Program-made: the position numbers and the translations under genes
Assembly (NCBI RefSeq): GCF_008039875.1
Contig: NZ_VRUU01000012.1
Coordinates: 16,596-80,595, forward strand
From: Methylobacterium sp. WL119
Lineage (GTDB): Bacteria; Pseudomonadota; Alphaproteobacteria; Rhizobiales; Beijerinckiaceae
DNA length: 64,000 nt
Direction of reading: 5' to 3'
The notes under the pieces: generated by a model
What the model was told of the DNA's origin: nothing
The model's database searches: none
Seen by the model: only the letters and a program-made list of their open reading frames with translations
Shown: positions 25,696 through 34,961 of the stretch, one piece after another
Layout of the letters: every line of letters starts with the position of its first letter
Numbering within the stretch: the stretch's first letter is position 1

Positions 25696-26487
25696 ATGGC
25701 GAGACAGGACAAACGCGCGCGGCTGAAATCGATCGTCACGGACGGGACGATGGCGATCCCGGAGGTCGAGGGAGAGTGGCACCACGACCCCTATCGGACC
25801 CTCTGGGTCGAGGTCTCGAACCTCAAGATGGGTCAGGCCGTCTCCACGGACTACGGGACCATCAGCCGGACACCCCAGCTGTCCGGGATGGCCGCGATCC
25901 GGAGGGACACCGTCCGGCTCGCGGGATGGGGCGACACGTGCCGGGTCCTGCCCGTGACGATCCGGCCCGCCATCCCCCAGGAGGACGGCAACGGCTACAC
26001 CCCGTTCACCGGCGTGCTCGGCTTCATCGCCGGTGACCGGGAGTTCAAGAGCGAGGACGCCTGGTTCCTGGAGTGCTGGATCCCCGAGATGGACATGGCC
26101 GCGATGCTCGCGGCCTACCGCGCTGGCGAGATGCCGTCGTTCCACCTCGGCGTGAAGCTCGATCTCTGGATCACGAAGGGCGACGAGCACACGCCGCCCG
26201 GCTACGGCGTCACTTGGTATCTGGCTCCCCATGCGGACAACGCGAGCGAGAGCCCAGAGGTGGCCCGCGGCACCGTCCGCCATCTCAGCTGGAGCGACGC
26301 GCCGCAGCCGAAGGTCGACGAGGATGATGGGGTGCCGGAACAGGGGCCGCCGCCTCAGGCTCCCGCGGATCCCGTCCCCAACCTGGATGCCGCCAATCTG
26401 ACCGCAGCGATCGACCGCCTGCGTTCCACCGTTCTGCAGGTCGGCCTCGGCATCGCGGTCGCCCTGGTGGTCAGCTGGTTCGTCTGA
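25696..26487 (+). CDS. Hypothetical protein with a C-terminal membrane anchor (263 aa)
   Basis: The ATG at 25696 follows GGGGGG and opens a frame of 263 residues. The main domain is soluble (WVEVSNLKMGQAVSTDYGTI, GWGDTCRVLPVTIRPAIPQE, FLECWIPEMDMAAMLAAYRA). A Pro-rich linker follows (PEQGPPPQAPADPVPNLD), and the last about 18 residues form a single hydrophobic helix (GLGIAVALVVSWFV). That is a tail-anchored layout, with the body in the cytoplasm. No family is recognised. It is the largest gene of the small-gene chain. Confidence 0.68.
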   Translation: MARQDKRARLKSIVTDGTMAIPEVEGEWHHDPYRTLWVEVSNLKMGQAVSTDYGTISRTPQLSGMAAIRRDTVRLAGWGDTCRVLPVTIRPAIPQEDGNGYTPFTGVLGFIAGDREFKSEDAWFLECWIPEMDMAAMLAAYRAGEMPSFHLGVKLDLWITKGDEHTPPGYGVTWYLAPHADNASESPEVARGTVRHLSWSDAPQPKVDEDDGVPEQGPPPQAPADPVPNLDAANLTAAIDRLRSTVLQVGLGIAVALVVSWFV

Positions 26488-26551
26488 CCGAGGGCCGAAA
26501 CGTCGCGTCCAGGGATCGACTCCCGCACCAATTTGTTCTCCATTCGTTCTC

Positions 26552-26785
26552 ATGTGCGAATCAATGGAGGTGCTCGTGGACGAAATGGAGCGGGCGTACA
26601 TGGAGGCCGCCGACGGCGACGCGAGGGACGCCCTGAGGAGGGCGCTCGGCGATGCCCTGACGGAGATGGCCGAGATCTCGGGGCAGGTCAGCCGCGGCTT
26701 CGTGCGGGCGCAGCGGCCGGCGGACCTGGCAAGGAAGCTCGGTCCGGAGCGCCGGGCCCGCGAGGCCGGCCGCTCCGCCGGCTGA
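26552..26785 (+). CDS. Small acidic/helical hypothetical protein (77 aa)
   Basis: The N-terminal half is acidic and helical (VLVDEMERAYMEAADGDA), the C-terminal half basic (LARKLGPERRAREAGRS). It stands 64 bases after the membrane-anchored gene and 34 before the last island gene. A possible in-frame internal ATG exists at 26567. No family is recognised. Confidence 0.5.
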   Translation: MCESMEVLVDEMERAYMEAADGDARDALRRALGDALTEMAEISGQVSRGFVRAQRPADLARKLGPERRAREAGRSAG

Positions 26786-26819
26786 CGGGCGGTTAACGGC
26801 TCGCCCGCATCATGCGGGC

Positions 26820-27281
26820 ATGTCCGACGTCAAACCCGAACCCGTCATCGAGACCTTCACCCGGGTCGACGCGCCCCCCGGCGAGATCGTGTTCACGCCC
26901 CTGCCGGTCGGCGAGCTCGCCGGGCACGCGCTGTTCCTGGCGTCCCAGCTGTCGAACGTGAACCGGAAGCGCGTGGCCAAGGAGGCCTGCGCGGCCTGGA
27001 TCGCAACGTCGGATTGGTTCAGGCAGCAGACGCCGGACGCCCTCGTGGTGTGGTTCAAGCCCGGCCCCCCCGGGTACGACGGCGTGTACCTGACGCCCGA
27101 GAAGGGGGCCAAGAAGCTCAAGCCCGCCCCGGCCGTCATCCTGCTGCGCGACGGGGCCTACCGTCTCCTCGACAAGCGGGAGATCGCGGCCGCGGTCGGG
27201 CCGCTGCTGGAAGCCCAACCCGAGATCCTCGCGCCGCCGGATCCGGAGGACGCGAAGTATCTCGGCCGGCTCGCCCCCTGA
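26820..27281 (+). CDS. Hypothetical protein (153 aa), last island gene
   Basis: The frame is well formed from the ATG at 26820. Segments include FTPLPVGELAGHALFLASQL, a Trp-containing core (AAWIATSDWFRQQTPDALVV) and a Pro/acidic end (PDPEDAKYLGRLAP). No domain is recognised. It is the last gene before the tRNA-Gly boundary. Confidence 0.6.
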   Translation: MSDVKPEPVIETFTRVDAPPGEIVFTPLPVGELAGHALFLASQLSNVNRKRVAKEACAAWIATSDWFRQQTPDALVVWFKPGPPGYDGVYLTPEKGAKKLKPAPAVILLRDGAYRLLDKREIAAAVGPLLEAQPEILAPPDPEDAKYLGRLAP

Positions 27282-27614
27282 CGCAGGATTTAGCCGCCCG
27301 CGGGAATCCGGGTGGCCGGCGCTGAAATCCCTCGATCGGCTAAAAACCGTCTATGTGCGACAGCGCACACGAGGTCGGAAATTCCTGGCTTGGGACTGTC
27401 CACGGCGCGTGAGAGCGTCGGCCTGCAACCGAATGGCCGGTCCCGTTTCAATCGGGGCCTGCGATCGCCTTCCACCCTGCCGGGGGTCTCCCGGGCGGGG
27501 TTTTCGCACGTTTCGGGACCAATAACGGGACCAGGGGGCCAGGAACGCAAAAGGCCACCCGAAGGTGGCCTCTGCTAACGCGCTGTAATCGCGTTCTGAT
27601 CTGTCCGAGTGAAT
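27282..27614. other. Island/backbone junction region without a gene
   Basis: I see no supported gene in these 333 bases. They contain two GGGACCA direct repeats at about 27,519-27,536, a hairpin terminator at 27,549-27,571 and the bases just 3' of tRNA-Gly. No recombinase gene or clear second copy of the tRNA 3' end is visible elsewhere in the window. Confidence 0.5.
27549..27571 (-). terminator. Terminator downstream of tRNA-Gly
   Basis: GGCCACC and GGTGGCC form a 7-bp stem around a CGAA loop (TTCG when read on the minus strand), followed by four T residues on the minus strand. It lies 44 bases past the tRNA 3' end and should end the tRNA transcript. Confidence 0.8.
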
Positions 27615-27689
27615 TGGAGCGGGCGAAGGGATTCGAACCCTCGACCCCAACCTTGGCAAGGTTGTGCTCTACCCCTGAGCTACACCCGC
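27615..27689 (-). tRNA. tRNA-Gly (anticodon GCC)
   Basis: On the minus strand GCGGGTG pairs with CGCCCGC as acceptor stem, with one G-U pair. The D-arm reads GCTC-AGGGGTA-GAGC, the anticodon stem-loop CAACC-TTGCCAA-GGTTG gives GCC, and the T-arm loop is TTCGAAT. CCA is encoded at the end. It is the likely attachment site of the island to its left. Confidence 0.97.
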
Positions 27690-27807
27690 TCACAATGCTG
27701 GCCCGCTGGAAACTCTCGTGCCCGGCGGCCCCGGCGGCGCTCTCTAAACACCATTCCAACCGGCGTTGCAAGCGCCGGCTGCGAGGATTTTTCGCGTCCG
27801 TCCGATC

Positions 27808-28284
27808 TCACCAGAGATCGGCGGGCGGACGGCCGTCGCGGATCTCGCGCAGGCGTTCCACCGTCGCGCGGGTGGTCGCGTCCGGCAGGGCGTCGAGGGC
27901 GAAGAAGGCGCAGGCCGCGATCTCGCGGTCGGGCCGCTTCTCCCCGAGCACCGTGAAGGCCGGGGCGACGTAGAGGGCGACGTGGTCGCGCGGCGAGGCC
28001 GCGCGGTTGCGGTAGAAGCCGTGCAGGCGCAGCCCGACCGCGGGATCGACGGCGATCTCGGCTTCCTCGCGGAACTCGCGCGCCATCGCCTCCGGCGCGG
28101 TCTCGCCGCGCTCGACGCCGCCGCCCGGCAGCTGCCAGCCGCTGACGTAGGTGTGGCGCACGAGGCAGACCCGGCCCTGCGCGTCGAAGGCCGCGCCGCG
28201 GACGCCGAGCGTCATGCCGCGCGCCGCCAGCGCGCCGAGGTGGAACAGGCGGCGCGCCAGCGGCCGGTCGAGGAGCTTCGTCAT
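27808..28284 (-). CDS. NUDIX hydrolase
   Basis: In this 158-aa protein the NUDIX box lies near residues 53-75 as GGGVERGETAPEAMAREFRE followed by EAEI, with the metal-binding glutamates of the REFREE core in place. The usual Gly near the end of the box is replaced by Glu. It probably hydrolyses a nucleoside diphosphate derivative in the cytoplasm; the substrate is not predictable. It is 20 bases downstream of a fumarylacetoacetase-family gene. Confidence 0.92.
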   Translation of the reverse strand: MTKLLDRPLARRLFHLGALAARGMTLGVRGAAFDAQGRVCLVRHTYVSGWQLPGGGVERGETAPEAMAREFREEAEIAVDPAVGLRLHGFYRNRAASPRDHVALYVAPAFTVLGEKRPDREIAACAFFALDALPDATTRATVERLREIRDGRPPADLW

Positions 28285-28304
28285 CGGGGGAGCCGCGCAG
28301 CCGC

Positions 28305-29000
<696 letters not shown>

Positions 29001-29156
29001 GGCGTGCCTCGTGAGACAGGGGCGGGTCGTCGTTCGGGCATCGGGTGGACCGGGTGCCCGCTGCGGCTAGTCTTAGGCCACCGACCGGTCCATGCCAGCC
29101 CGCAGCGTTTGCATCGCGGCCGCGTCCGCGAGAGAATCCCTGCCGAAGAACCGATC

Positions 29157-30620
29157 ATGACCGAACCCACCCTCGCCCCGGCCCCGTCCTCCGACACCCT
29201 CCTCGAAGCCCTGCGCGCGCGCCTCGGGGCCGCCCATGTTCTGACCGACCCGTCCGACCTCGCCCCGTATCTCGTTGAGTCCCGAAAACTCTACCGCGGC
29301 TCGGCGCTCGCCGCCGTTCGGCCGGGCTCGACCGAGGAGGTCGCCTTCGTGGTCGAGGCCTGCGCGGCGGCGGGCGTCGCGGTGGTGGCGCAGGGCGGCA
29401 ACACCGGGCTCGTCGGCGGCGGCGTTCCGCATGGCGGCGTGGTGCTGTCGCTCGCGCGGATGAACCGCGTTCTCGCGCTCGATCCGGTGAACGCCAGCAT
29501 CGTGGTCGAGGCCGGCGCGATCCTCGCCGAGGTGCAGGACGCGGCCGACGCCGCCGGGCTGCTGTTCCCGCTCTCCTACGCCTCGCGCGGATCGGCGCGG
29601 ATCGGCGGCGCGCTGGCGTGCAATTCCGGCGGGATCGCGGTGCTGGCCTACGGCAACGCCCGCGACCTCGTCCTCGGGCTCGAGGTGGTGCTCGCCGACG
29701 GCCGGGTGTGGAACGGCCTCAAGGCTCTGCGCAAGAACAACGCCGGATACGACCTCAAGCACCTGTTCGTCGGCTCGGAAGGCACCCTCGGCATCATCAC
29801 CAAGGCGGTGCTGAAGCTCTTCCCGAAGCCCGCCTCGCGCACGGTCGGGTTTGTCGGGCTGCCCTCGGCCCGCGTGGCGCTCGACCTGTTCGCGCGCCTG
29901 CGCAGGCGCGCCGACCGGGACCTCACCGCCTTCGAGTTCATCCCGCCGGTCGGGCTCGACATGGTGCTGCGGCACATGCCCGGCACGGTCCGCCCGCTCG
30001 CGGGCGAGCACGGCGCCTACGCCCTGATCGAGCTCGCCTCCGCCCGGCCCGACGCCGACACCCGGGCCGAGCTCGAGGCGGCGCTCTCCGAGGCGATCGA
30101 GGACGGGCTCGTGGAGGATGCAACGCTCGGGGCGAGCGAGGCGCAGAACCTCGCGCTCTGGGCCTTGCGTGAGCATCTCTCGGATGCGCAGGGCTACGAG
30201 GGCGGCTCGATCAAGCACGACGTGTCGGTGCCCCTGTCGCGGCTCGCCGACTTCGTCGAGCAGGCGAGCGCGGCCTGCGAGGCGGCGATGCCGGGCCTGC
30301 GGGTCTGCGCCTTCGGCCATGTCGGCGACGGCAACATGCACTTCAACCTGAGCCAGCCGGTCGGCATGGACAAGGCCGCGTTCCTCGGCACCTGGGCGGA
30401 CTTCAACCGCATCGTCCACGACATCGTGACCGCGATGGACGGCTCGATCGCCGCCGAGCACGGCGTCGGCCTGATCAAGCGCGACGAGCTGCAGCACTAC
30501 GCCGACCCGGTCGCCCTCGACTTGATGCGCGCGATCAAGGCCGGGCTCGACCCGCAGGACCGGCTCAACCCGGGCAAGGTCGTCGCTCTCTCCGACGATC
30601 CGCAGCCCGCCCTGCCCTGA
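29157..30620 (+). CDS. FAD-binding oxidase, D-2-hydroxyglutarate/D-lactate dehydrogenase type
   Basis: In this 487-aa protein the PCMH FAD-binding domain spans about residues 45-225, with VAQGGNTGLVGGGVPHGG and ACNSGGIAVLAYGNARDLVL. The FAD-oxidase C domain follows, with the metal/substrate motif FGHVGDGNMHFNL and the terminal AAEHGVGLIKRDEL. The length and motifs fit D-2-hydroxyglutarate dehydrogenase (as in serine biosynthesis overflow) or a D-lactate dehydrogenase. The ATG at 29157 follows GAAGAA. It stands alone. Confidence 0.92.
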   Translation: MTEPTLAPAPSSDTLLEALRARLGAAHVLTDPSDLAPYLVESRKLYRGSALAAVRPGSTEEVAFVVEACAAAGVAVVAQGGNTGLVGGGVPHGGVVLSLARMNRVLALDPVNASIVVEAGAILAEVQDAADAAGLLFPLSYASRGSARIGGALACNSGGIAVLAYGNARDLVLGLEVVLADGRVWNGLKALRKNNAGYDLKHLFVGSEGTLGIITKAVLKLFPKPASRTVGFVGLPSARVALDLFARLRRRADRDLTAFEFIPPVGLDMVLRHMPGTVRPLAGEHGAYALIELASARPDADTRAELEAALSEAIEDGLVEDATLGASEAQNLALWALREHLSDAQGYEGGSIKHDVSVPLSRLADFVEQASAACEAAMPGLRVCAFGHVGDGNMHFNLSQPVGMDKAAFLGTWADFNRIVHDIVTAMDGSIAAEHGVGLIKRDELQHYADPVALDLMRAIKAGLDPQDRLNPGKVVALSDDPQPALP

Positions 30621-30941
30621 GCCGACCGCCGCGGAGTGCCGAGCCGGCTGGATTTCGATTGTGCGACGCACCATGTCTTGCCATGATGCGATGACGCATC
30701 GCGCCATAAATCGGCTCTCCGGCCGGTCCAAGGTTCGAATCGCGACCGGTCGGGAGAAGACCGGGAGCGTGCGGGTTTCCCTGCGTTAGTGGGGCGTTAA
30801 CGGCTGAGGTTGCGTTTTATCGTCAACCCCGGTCGCGGCGCCCGGCGCCAGGGTCCGGCACTTGCTTGGGTCCCCGCCTGCCTTCGCAGTCGCGAAGGCG
30901 ACGGCCGGCTCGCGACGAGACGTTTCAAGGAGACCATCGAG
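30621..30941. other. Intergenic region upstream of DUF2218 gene
   Basis: These 321 bases hold no supported gene. A short imperfect palindrome GATGCGATGACGCATC lies near 30,687-30,702 and may be a regulatory site. The ribosome site AAGGAGA of the next gene lies at 30,928-30,934. Confidence 0.5.
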
Positions 30942-31235
30942 ATGCCCACCTCTCAGGCCCGCGTGCAGACCGCCGAGGCGAGCCGCTACCTGCAGCAGCT
31001 CTGCCGCCACTGGAGCCACAAGTTCCCGGTTTCGGCGACCCCCGAGCACGGCACCGTGCCGTTCAGCGAGGACCGCGTCTGCACCTTCGACGCCGAGCCC
31101 GACGCCCTGCTGATGCGGATCGCCACGTCCGATCCCGCCGGGCTGACCCGCCTGGAGAACGTCGTCTCCGACCACCTGATGCGCTTCGCCTTCCGCGAGA
31201 GCCTCGGCGAGATCACCTGGTCCCGCGCCGCTTGA
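30942..31235 (+). CDS. DUF2218 domain protein
   Basis: This 97-aa protein matches the DUF2218 pattern over its whole length (EASRYLQQLCRHWSHKFPVS, LLMRIATSDPAGLTRLENVV, SDHLMRFAFRE). A strong ribosome site (AAGGAGA) precedes the ATG at 30942. Family members are small cytoplasmic proteins often near iron-uptake or stress genes; the role is unknown. The next gene starts 58 bases on. Confidence 0.9.
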   Translation: MPTSQARVQTAEASRYLQQLCRHWSHKFPVSATPEHGTVPFSEDRVCTFDAEPDALLMRIATSDPAGLTRLENVVSDHLMRFAFRESLGEITWSRAA

Positions 31236-31293
31236 CTCGATGGACCCCGCACCGATCTTGCACCACAGGATCGGACGTTTCGAAGGGGTCGCG

Positions 31294-32556
31294 ATGAACG
31301 CGCATGCTGAGCCGCCGGTCGCGAGGTCGGCGCACGAGGAGCGGCTCGACCGGCTCGCGAAGGTTGCGGTCCGGGTCGGGCTCAACCTCCAGGCCGGGCA
31401 GGAGCTTGTCCTGACCGCGCCCCTCGACGCGCTGCCGCTGGCGCGTGCCATCACCGCCGAGGCCTACCGCGCCGGGGCGTCGCTGGTGACAACCCTGCTC
31501 GGCGACGACGCCGCGACGCTCGCGCGCTTCGCCCACGCCTCGGACGCGGCCTTCGATACCGCCGCCGGGTGGCTCTATGCGGGCATGGCGGAGGCCTACC
31601 GCAACGGCGCCGCCCGCCTCGCGATCAGCGGCGACGACCCGTCGCTGCTGTCGGCCCAGGATCCGGAGAAGGTCGCCCGCGCCAACCGGTCGCGCTCCAA
31701 AGCCTACGTGCCGGCGCTCGAGTTGATCGCCAACTTCGCCACGAACTGGACCATCGTCTCGGCCGCGACCCCGGCCTGGGCCCGCACGGTGTTCCCCGAC
31801 CTCCCCGAGGCGGAGGCGGTCGCCAAGCTCTGGGATGCGGTGTTCGCCGCCTCCCGCGTCGACGGCCCCGATCCGGTCGCCGCCTGGGCCGCGCACAACG
31901 CCCACCTCCACGCGCGCAAGGACAGGCTGAACGGACACCGCTTCTCGGCGATCCGCTTCCGGGGGCCGGGCACCGACCTCACCGTAGGCCTCGCCGACGA
32001 CCACGAATGGTGCGGCGGCGCGGCGACCTCGCGCAGCGGCATCACCTGCAACGCCAACATCCCGACCGAGGAGGTCTTCACCACGCCGCACAGGGCGCGG
32101 GTCGAGGGCCACGTCGCCAGCACCAAGCCGCTCTCGTACCAGGGTACGCTGATCGAGGGCATCCAGGTGCGGTTCTCGGAAGGCCGCATCGTCGAATCGG
32201 CCGCCACCCGGGGCGCCGACGTGCTGGCCCGCGTCCTCGACACCGACGAGGGCGCCCGTCGCCTGGGCGAGGTCGCGCTGGTGCCGGCTTCCTCGGCGAT
32301 CTCGGCATCGGGGCTGCTGTTCTACAACACGCTCTACGACGAGAACGCCGCGAGCCACATCGCCCTCGGCCAAGCCTACTCGAAGTGCTTCGTGGGCGGT
32401 GGCGCGGGCTTCTCGGAGGACGACCTCGCGGCACGCGGCGCCAACCGCAGCCTGATCCACATCGACTGGATGATCGGCTCGGCCGAGGTCGACGTGGACG
32501 GCATCGCCGCCGACGGGCAGTCCGTGCCGGTGATGCGCCGGGGCGAGTGGGTCTGA
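31294..32556 (+). CDS. M29 family aminopeptidase
   Basis: This 420-aa zinc metallopeptidase is of the thermophilic aminopeptidase family. Characteristic text includes NIPTEEVFTTPHRARVEGHV, where Glu and His ligands lie, and later FYNTLYDENAASHIALGQAY and NRSLIHIDWMIGS with further metal ligands. It removes N-terminal residues from peptides in the cytoplasm. The ATG at 31294 follows GAAGGGG; a longer frame from 31240 is less likely. Confidence 0.93.
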   Translation: MNAHAEPPVARSAHEERLDRLAKVAVRVGLNLQAGQELVLTAPLDALPLARAITAEAYRAGASLVTTLLGDDAATLARFAHASDAAFDTAAGWLYAGMAEAYRNGAARLAISGDDPSLLSAQDPEKVARANRSRSKAYVPALELIANFATNWTIVSAATPAWARTVFPDLPEAEAVAKLWDAVFAASRVDGPDPVAAWAAHNAHLHARKDRLNGHRFSAIRFRGPGTDLTVGLADDHEWCGGAATSRSGITCNANIPTEEVFTTPHRARVEGHVASTKPLSYQGTLIEGIQVRFSEGRIVESAATRGADVLARVLDTDEGARRLGEVALVPASSAISASGLLFYNTLYDENAASHIALGQAYSKCFVGGGAGFSEDDLAARGANRSLIHIDWMIGSAEVDVDGIAADGQSVPVMRRGEWV

Positions 32557-32620
32557 CGGCTGAGCCCGGTCCGTCACGCCGCGGGATGCACGGCCGAAAA
32601 AAACCGATTAAGACGGCGCC

Positions 32621-33904
32621 ATGGCAGGACATTCCCATCGCGACGCCCGCGGTCGCCCGCTCGTCGCCGTCACCGGTCTCGGCATCGTCTCCTCCCTCGG
32701 GCACGGCCAGGACGCGACCTGGACCGCCCTGACGCAGGGGCGATCCGGCATCCACGCGATCGCGCGCTTCCTGACGGACGGGCTGCGCACGCGCATCGCC
32801 GGCACGGTCGACTTCCTCGACACCGATCCACTGGTCGCCCCCGCCCTCTCCGAGCGCTTCGCCCGCGTGGCGGCCGAGGAGGCGGTGACGCAGGCCGGCA
32901 TCGGCGCGGCCGGAGACTTCCCGGGCGCCCTGTTCATCGCGGTGCCGCCGGTCGAGATGGAATGGCCGCAGCGCCAGGCCCTGGCGGAGGCCTGCGGCGG
33001 CGAAGGGCCGGTGACCTATGCCGGTCTCCAGCACGCGGCGGCCTCGCGCAAGTTCGACGCGTGGCACGACCTCTTCATCTTCGGGACGGTGGCCGACCGC
33101 ATCGCCGACCGCTTCGGCACCAAGGGCTCGCCGATCTCGCTCTCCACCGCCTGCTCGTCGGGCGCCACCGCGATCCAGCTCGGCGTCGAGGCGATCCGGC
33201 GCGGCGAGATGACGGCGGCGCTCTGCATCGGCACCGACGGCTCGGTGAACCCGGAATCGCTGATCCGCTTCTCGCTGCTCTCGGCGCTGTCGACCCAGAA
33301 CGACCCGCCGGAGACCGCCTCGAAGCCGTTCTCGAAGAATCGCGACGGCTTCGTCATGGGCGAGGGCGCGGCCGCGCTCGTGCTCGAGGACGCGGCCTCG
33401 GCCGTCGCGCGCGGCGCGACGATCCTCGGCTACGTGCTGGGCTGCGGCGAGAAGGGCGACGGCTTCCATCGCACCCGTTCCAGCCCCGACGGCGCGCCGA
33501 TCATCGCGGCGATCCGCGCTAGCCTCGACGATGCCGGGATCGGGCCGGAGGCGGTCGACACGGTCAACGCCCACGGCACCTCGACGCCCGAGAACGACCG
33601 CATGGAGGCGATGGGCCTGATGGCGGTGTTCGGGGACGCCGCCGCGCGCATCCCGGTGACCTCGAACAAGTCGATGCTCGGCCACACGCTGACCGCCGCC
33701 GGGGCGATCGAGGCCGTGATCTCGCTGCTGACGATCCGGCACGGGCGCATCCCGCCGACGATCAACTACGCCGTGCCGGATCCGGCGATCCCGCTCGACA
33801 TCGTCACCGCGGCGCGCGACCTGCCCGTGGCGCGCGTCCTGTCGAACTCGTTCGGCTTCGGCGGCCAGAACACCTGCCTCGTGCTCGGGTCCGAGCCGGC
33901 ATGA
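32621..33904 (+). CDS. Beta-ketoacyl-ACP synthase (FabF-like, probable lipid A VLCFA elongation)
   Basis: In this 427-aa thiolase-fold condensing enzyme the catalytic triad is visible: Cys in STACSSGATAIQ near residue 172, His in VNAHGTSTPEND near residue 315, and Lys/His in NKSMLGHTLTAAGAIE near 350. The C-terminus ends with SNSFGFGGQNTCLVLG. The gene is coupled to an SDR reductase (4-base overlap) and is followed by a Zn-dependent dehydrogenase and an LpxXL-like acyltransferase. This resembles the rhizobial cluster that makes 27-hydroxyoctacosanoate for lipid A, where two FabF-type enzymes act on AcpXL. No acpXL or fabZ is seen here. Confidence 0.88.
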   Translation: MAGHSHRDARGRPLVAVTGLGIVSSLGHGQDATWTALTQGRSGIHAIARFLTDGLRTRIAGTVDFLDTDPLVAPALSERFARVAAEEAVTQAGIGAAGDFPGALFIAVPPVEMEWPQRQALAEACGGEGPVTYAGLQHAAASRKFDAWHDLFIFGTVADRIADRFGTKGSPISLSTACSSGATAIQLGVEAIRRGEMTAALCIGTDGSVNPESLIRFSLLSALSTQNDPPETASKPFSKNRDGFVMGEGAAALVLEDAASAVARGATILGYVLGCGEKGDGFHRTRSSPDGAPIIAAIRASLDDAGIGPEAVDTVNAHGTSTPENDRMEAMGLMAVFGDAAARIPVTSNKSMLGHTLTAAGAIEAVISLLTIRHGRIPPTINYAVPDPAIPLDIVTAARDLPVARVLSNSFGFGGQNTCLVLGSEPA

Positions 33905-34668
33905 GCGCGGCACCGACCGCGGCTCGCCGCATCCTCGTCACCGGCGGCGCCTCGGGCCTCGGCTCGGCGATCGTGCGGGCGATGGCGGCCGCCGGGCACG
34001 GCGTCGACTTCACCTTCCGCGCGTCGCAGGCGCCGGCCGAGGCCCTGCTCGCCGAGCTGCGCGACCGCCATCCCGACGCGGATTTCGAGGCGATCCCGCT
34101 GGATCTTGCCGACCGCGGCGCCCTCGACGCCTTCTGCGAGGCGGCGGAGGCGAAGAGCTATTACGGCTTCGTCCACAATGCCGGCCAATCCTACGACGCG
34201 CTCGCCGCGATGCTCGATCAGGAGCGCGCCGAGGCCCTGATGCAGGTGAACTTCTTCTCGCTGACGCGGATCGCCAAGAGCCTCGTGCGCGGGATGATCC
34301 GGGCGCGGGCCGGGCGCATCGTCGCGATCGGCTCGGTGGCGGCGCTGCGCGCCAACACCGGCAACGCGGCCTATGCGGCGACCAAGGGTGCGCTGATCGC
34401 CTATTGCCGCACCCTGGCGATCGAGTCGGCCAAGCGCGGCGTCACCGTCAACGTGATCGCCCCGGGCTTCGTCGACACCCCGATGATGGCCGGATACGCC
34501 GCCCACCGCGCCGGCATGGAGCGCCAGATTCCCGCCGGCCGCTTCGCCGACCCGACGGAGGTGGCGGCGCTGGCCGCCTTCCTGATGGCGGATCCCGCCG
34601 CCTACGTCACCGGCGCGGTCCTGCCCGTCGACGGCGGCCTGACGGCGATGATGGGCGTCCACCGCTGA
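33901..34668 (+). CDS. SDR family reductase, FabG-like
   Basis: This 255-aa protein has TGGASGLG at residues 14-21, VHNAGQSYDA near residue 92, catalytic Ser in AIGSVAALR, YAATK near 161 and VTGAVLPVDGG near the C-terminus. It overlaps the KAS gene by 4 bases (ATGA), so it most likely performs the ketoacyl reduction step of the same fatty-acid elongation. No other reductase is nearby. Confidence 0.9.
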   Translation: MSAAPTAARRILVTGGASGLGSAIVRAMAAAGHGVDFTFRASQAPAEALLAELRDRHPDADFEAIPLDLADRGALDAFCEAAEAKSYYGFVHNAGQSYDALAAMLDQERAEALMQVNFFSLTRIAKSLVRGMIRARAGRIVAIGSVAALRANTGNAAYAATKGALIAYCRTLAIESAKRGVTVNVIAPGFVDTPMMAGYAAHRAGMERQIPAGRFADPTEVAALAAFLMADPAAYVTGAVLPVDGGLTAMMGVHR

Positions 34669-34670
34669 TC

Positions 34671-34961
34671 ATGCGCGCCTCGCTCCTCGTCCGTCCGGCC
34701 CTCGCCGGCCTGCTGCTTCACGTCGGCACCGGTGCGGTGTGCGCCGATCCGGTCCCGTACCGCGTCGACGGCCTGCCGCGCGGCGAGACGCTGAGCATCC
34801 GCGCCGAGCCCGACCCGGCGGCCGAGGTGGTCGGCGAGATCCGCGCCCGCGCGCTCGTCGTCGGCTGCACCAACGACACGCCGAGCCGCACGACGTGGTG
34901 CCGGGTCAAGGTCGGCCGGGTCGTGGGCTGGGCGCGGCGGCGCTACCTCGCGCCGGAATGA
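34671..34961 (+). CDS. Exported SH3-like domain protein
   Basis: This 96-aa protein has a signal peptide (residues 1 to about 25, ending CADPVPYR) and a bacterial SH3-like domain with LSIRAEPDPAAEVVGEI and RTTWCRVKVGRVVGWARRRY. Such domains usually bind peptidoglycan or other cell-wall parts in the periplasm. It starts 2 bases after the SDR stop, so it is co-transcribed with the lipid A genes, an unusual partner that may only reflect envelope location. Confidence 0.85.
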   Translation: MRASLLVRPALAGLLLHVGTGAVCADPVPYRVDGLPRGETLSIRAEPDPAAEVVGEIRARALVVGCTNDTPSRTTWCRVKVGRVVGWARRRYLAPE

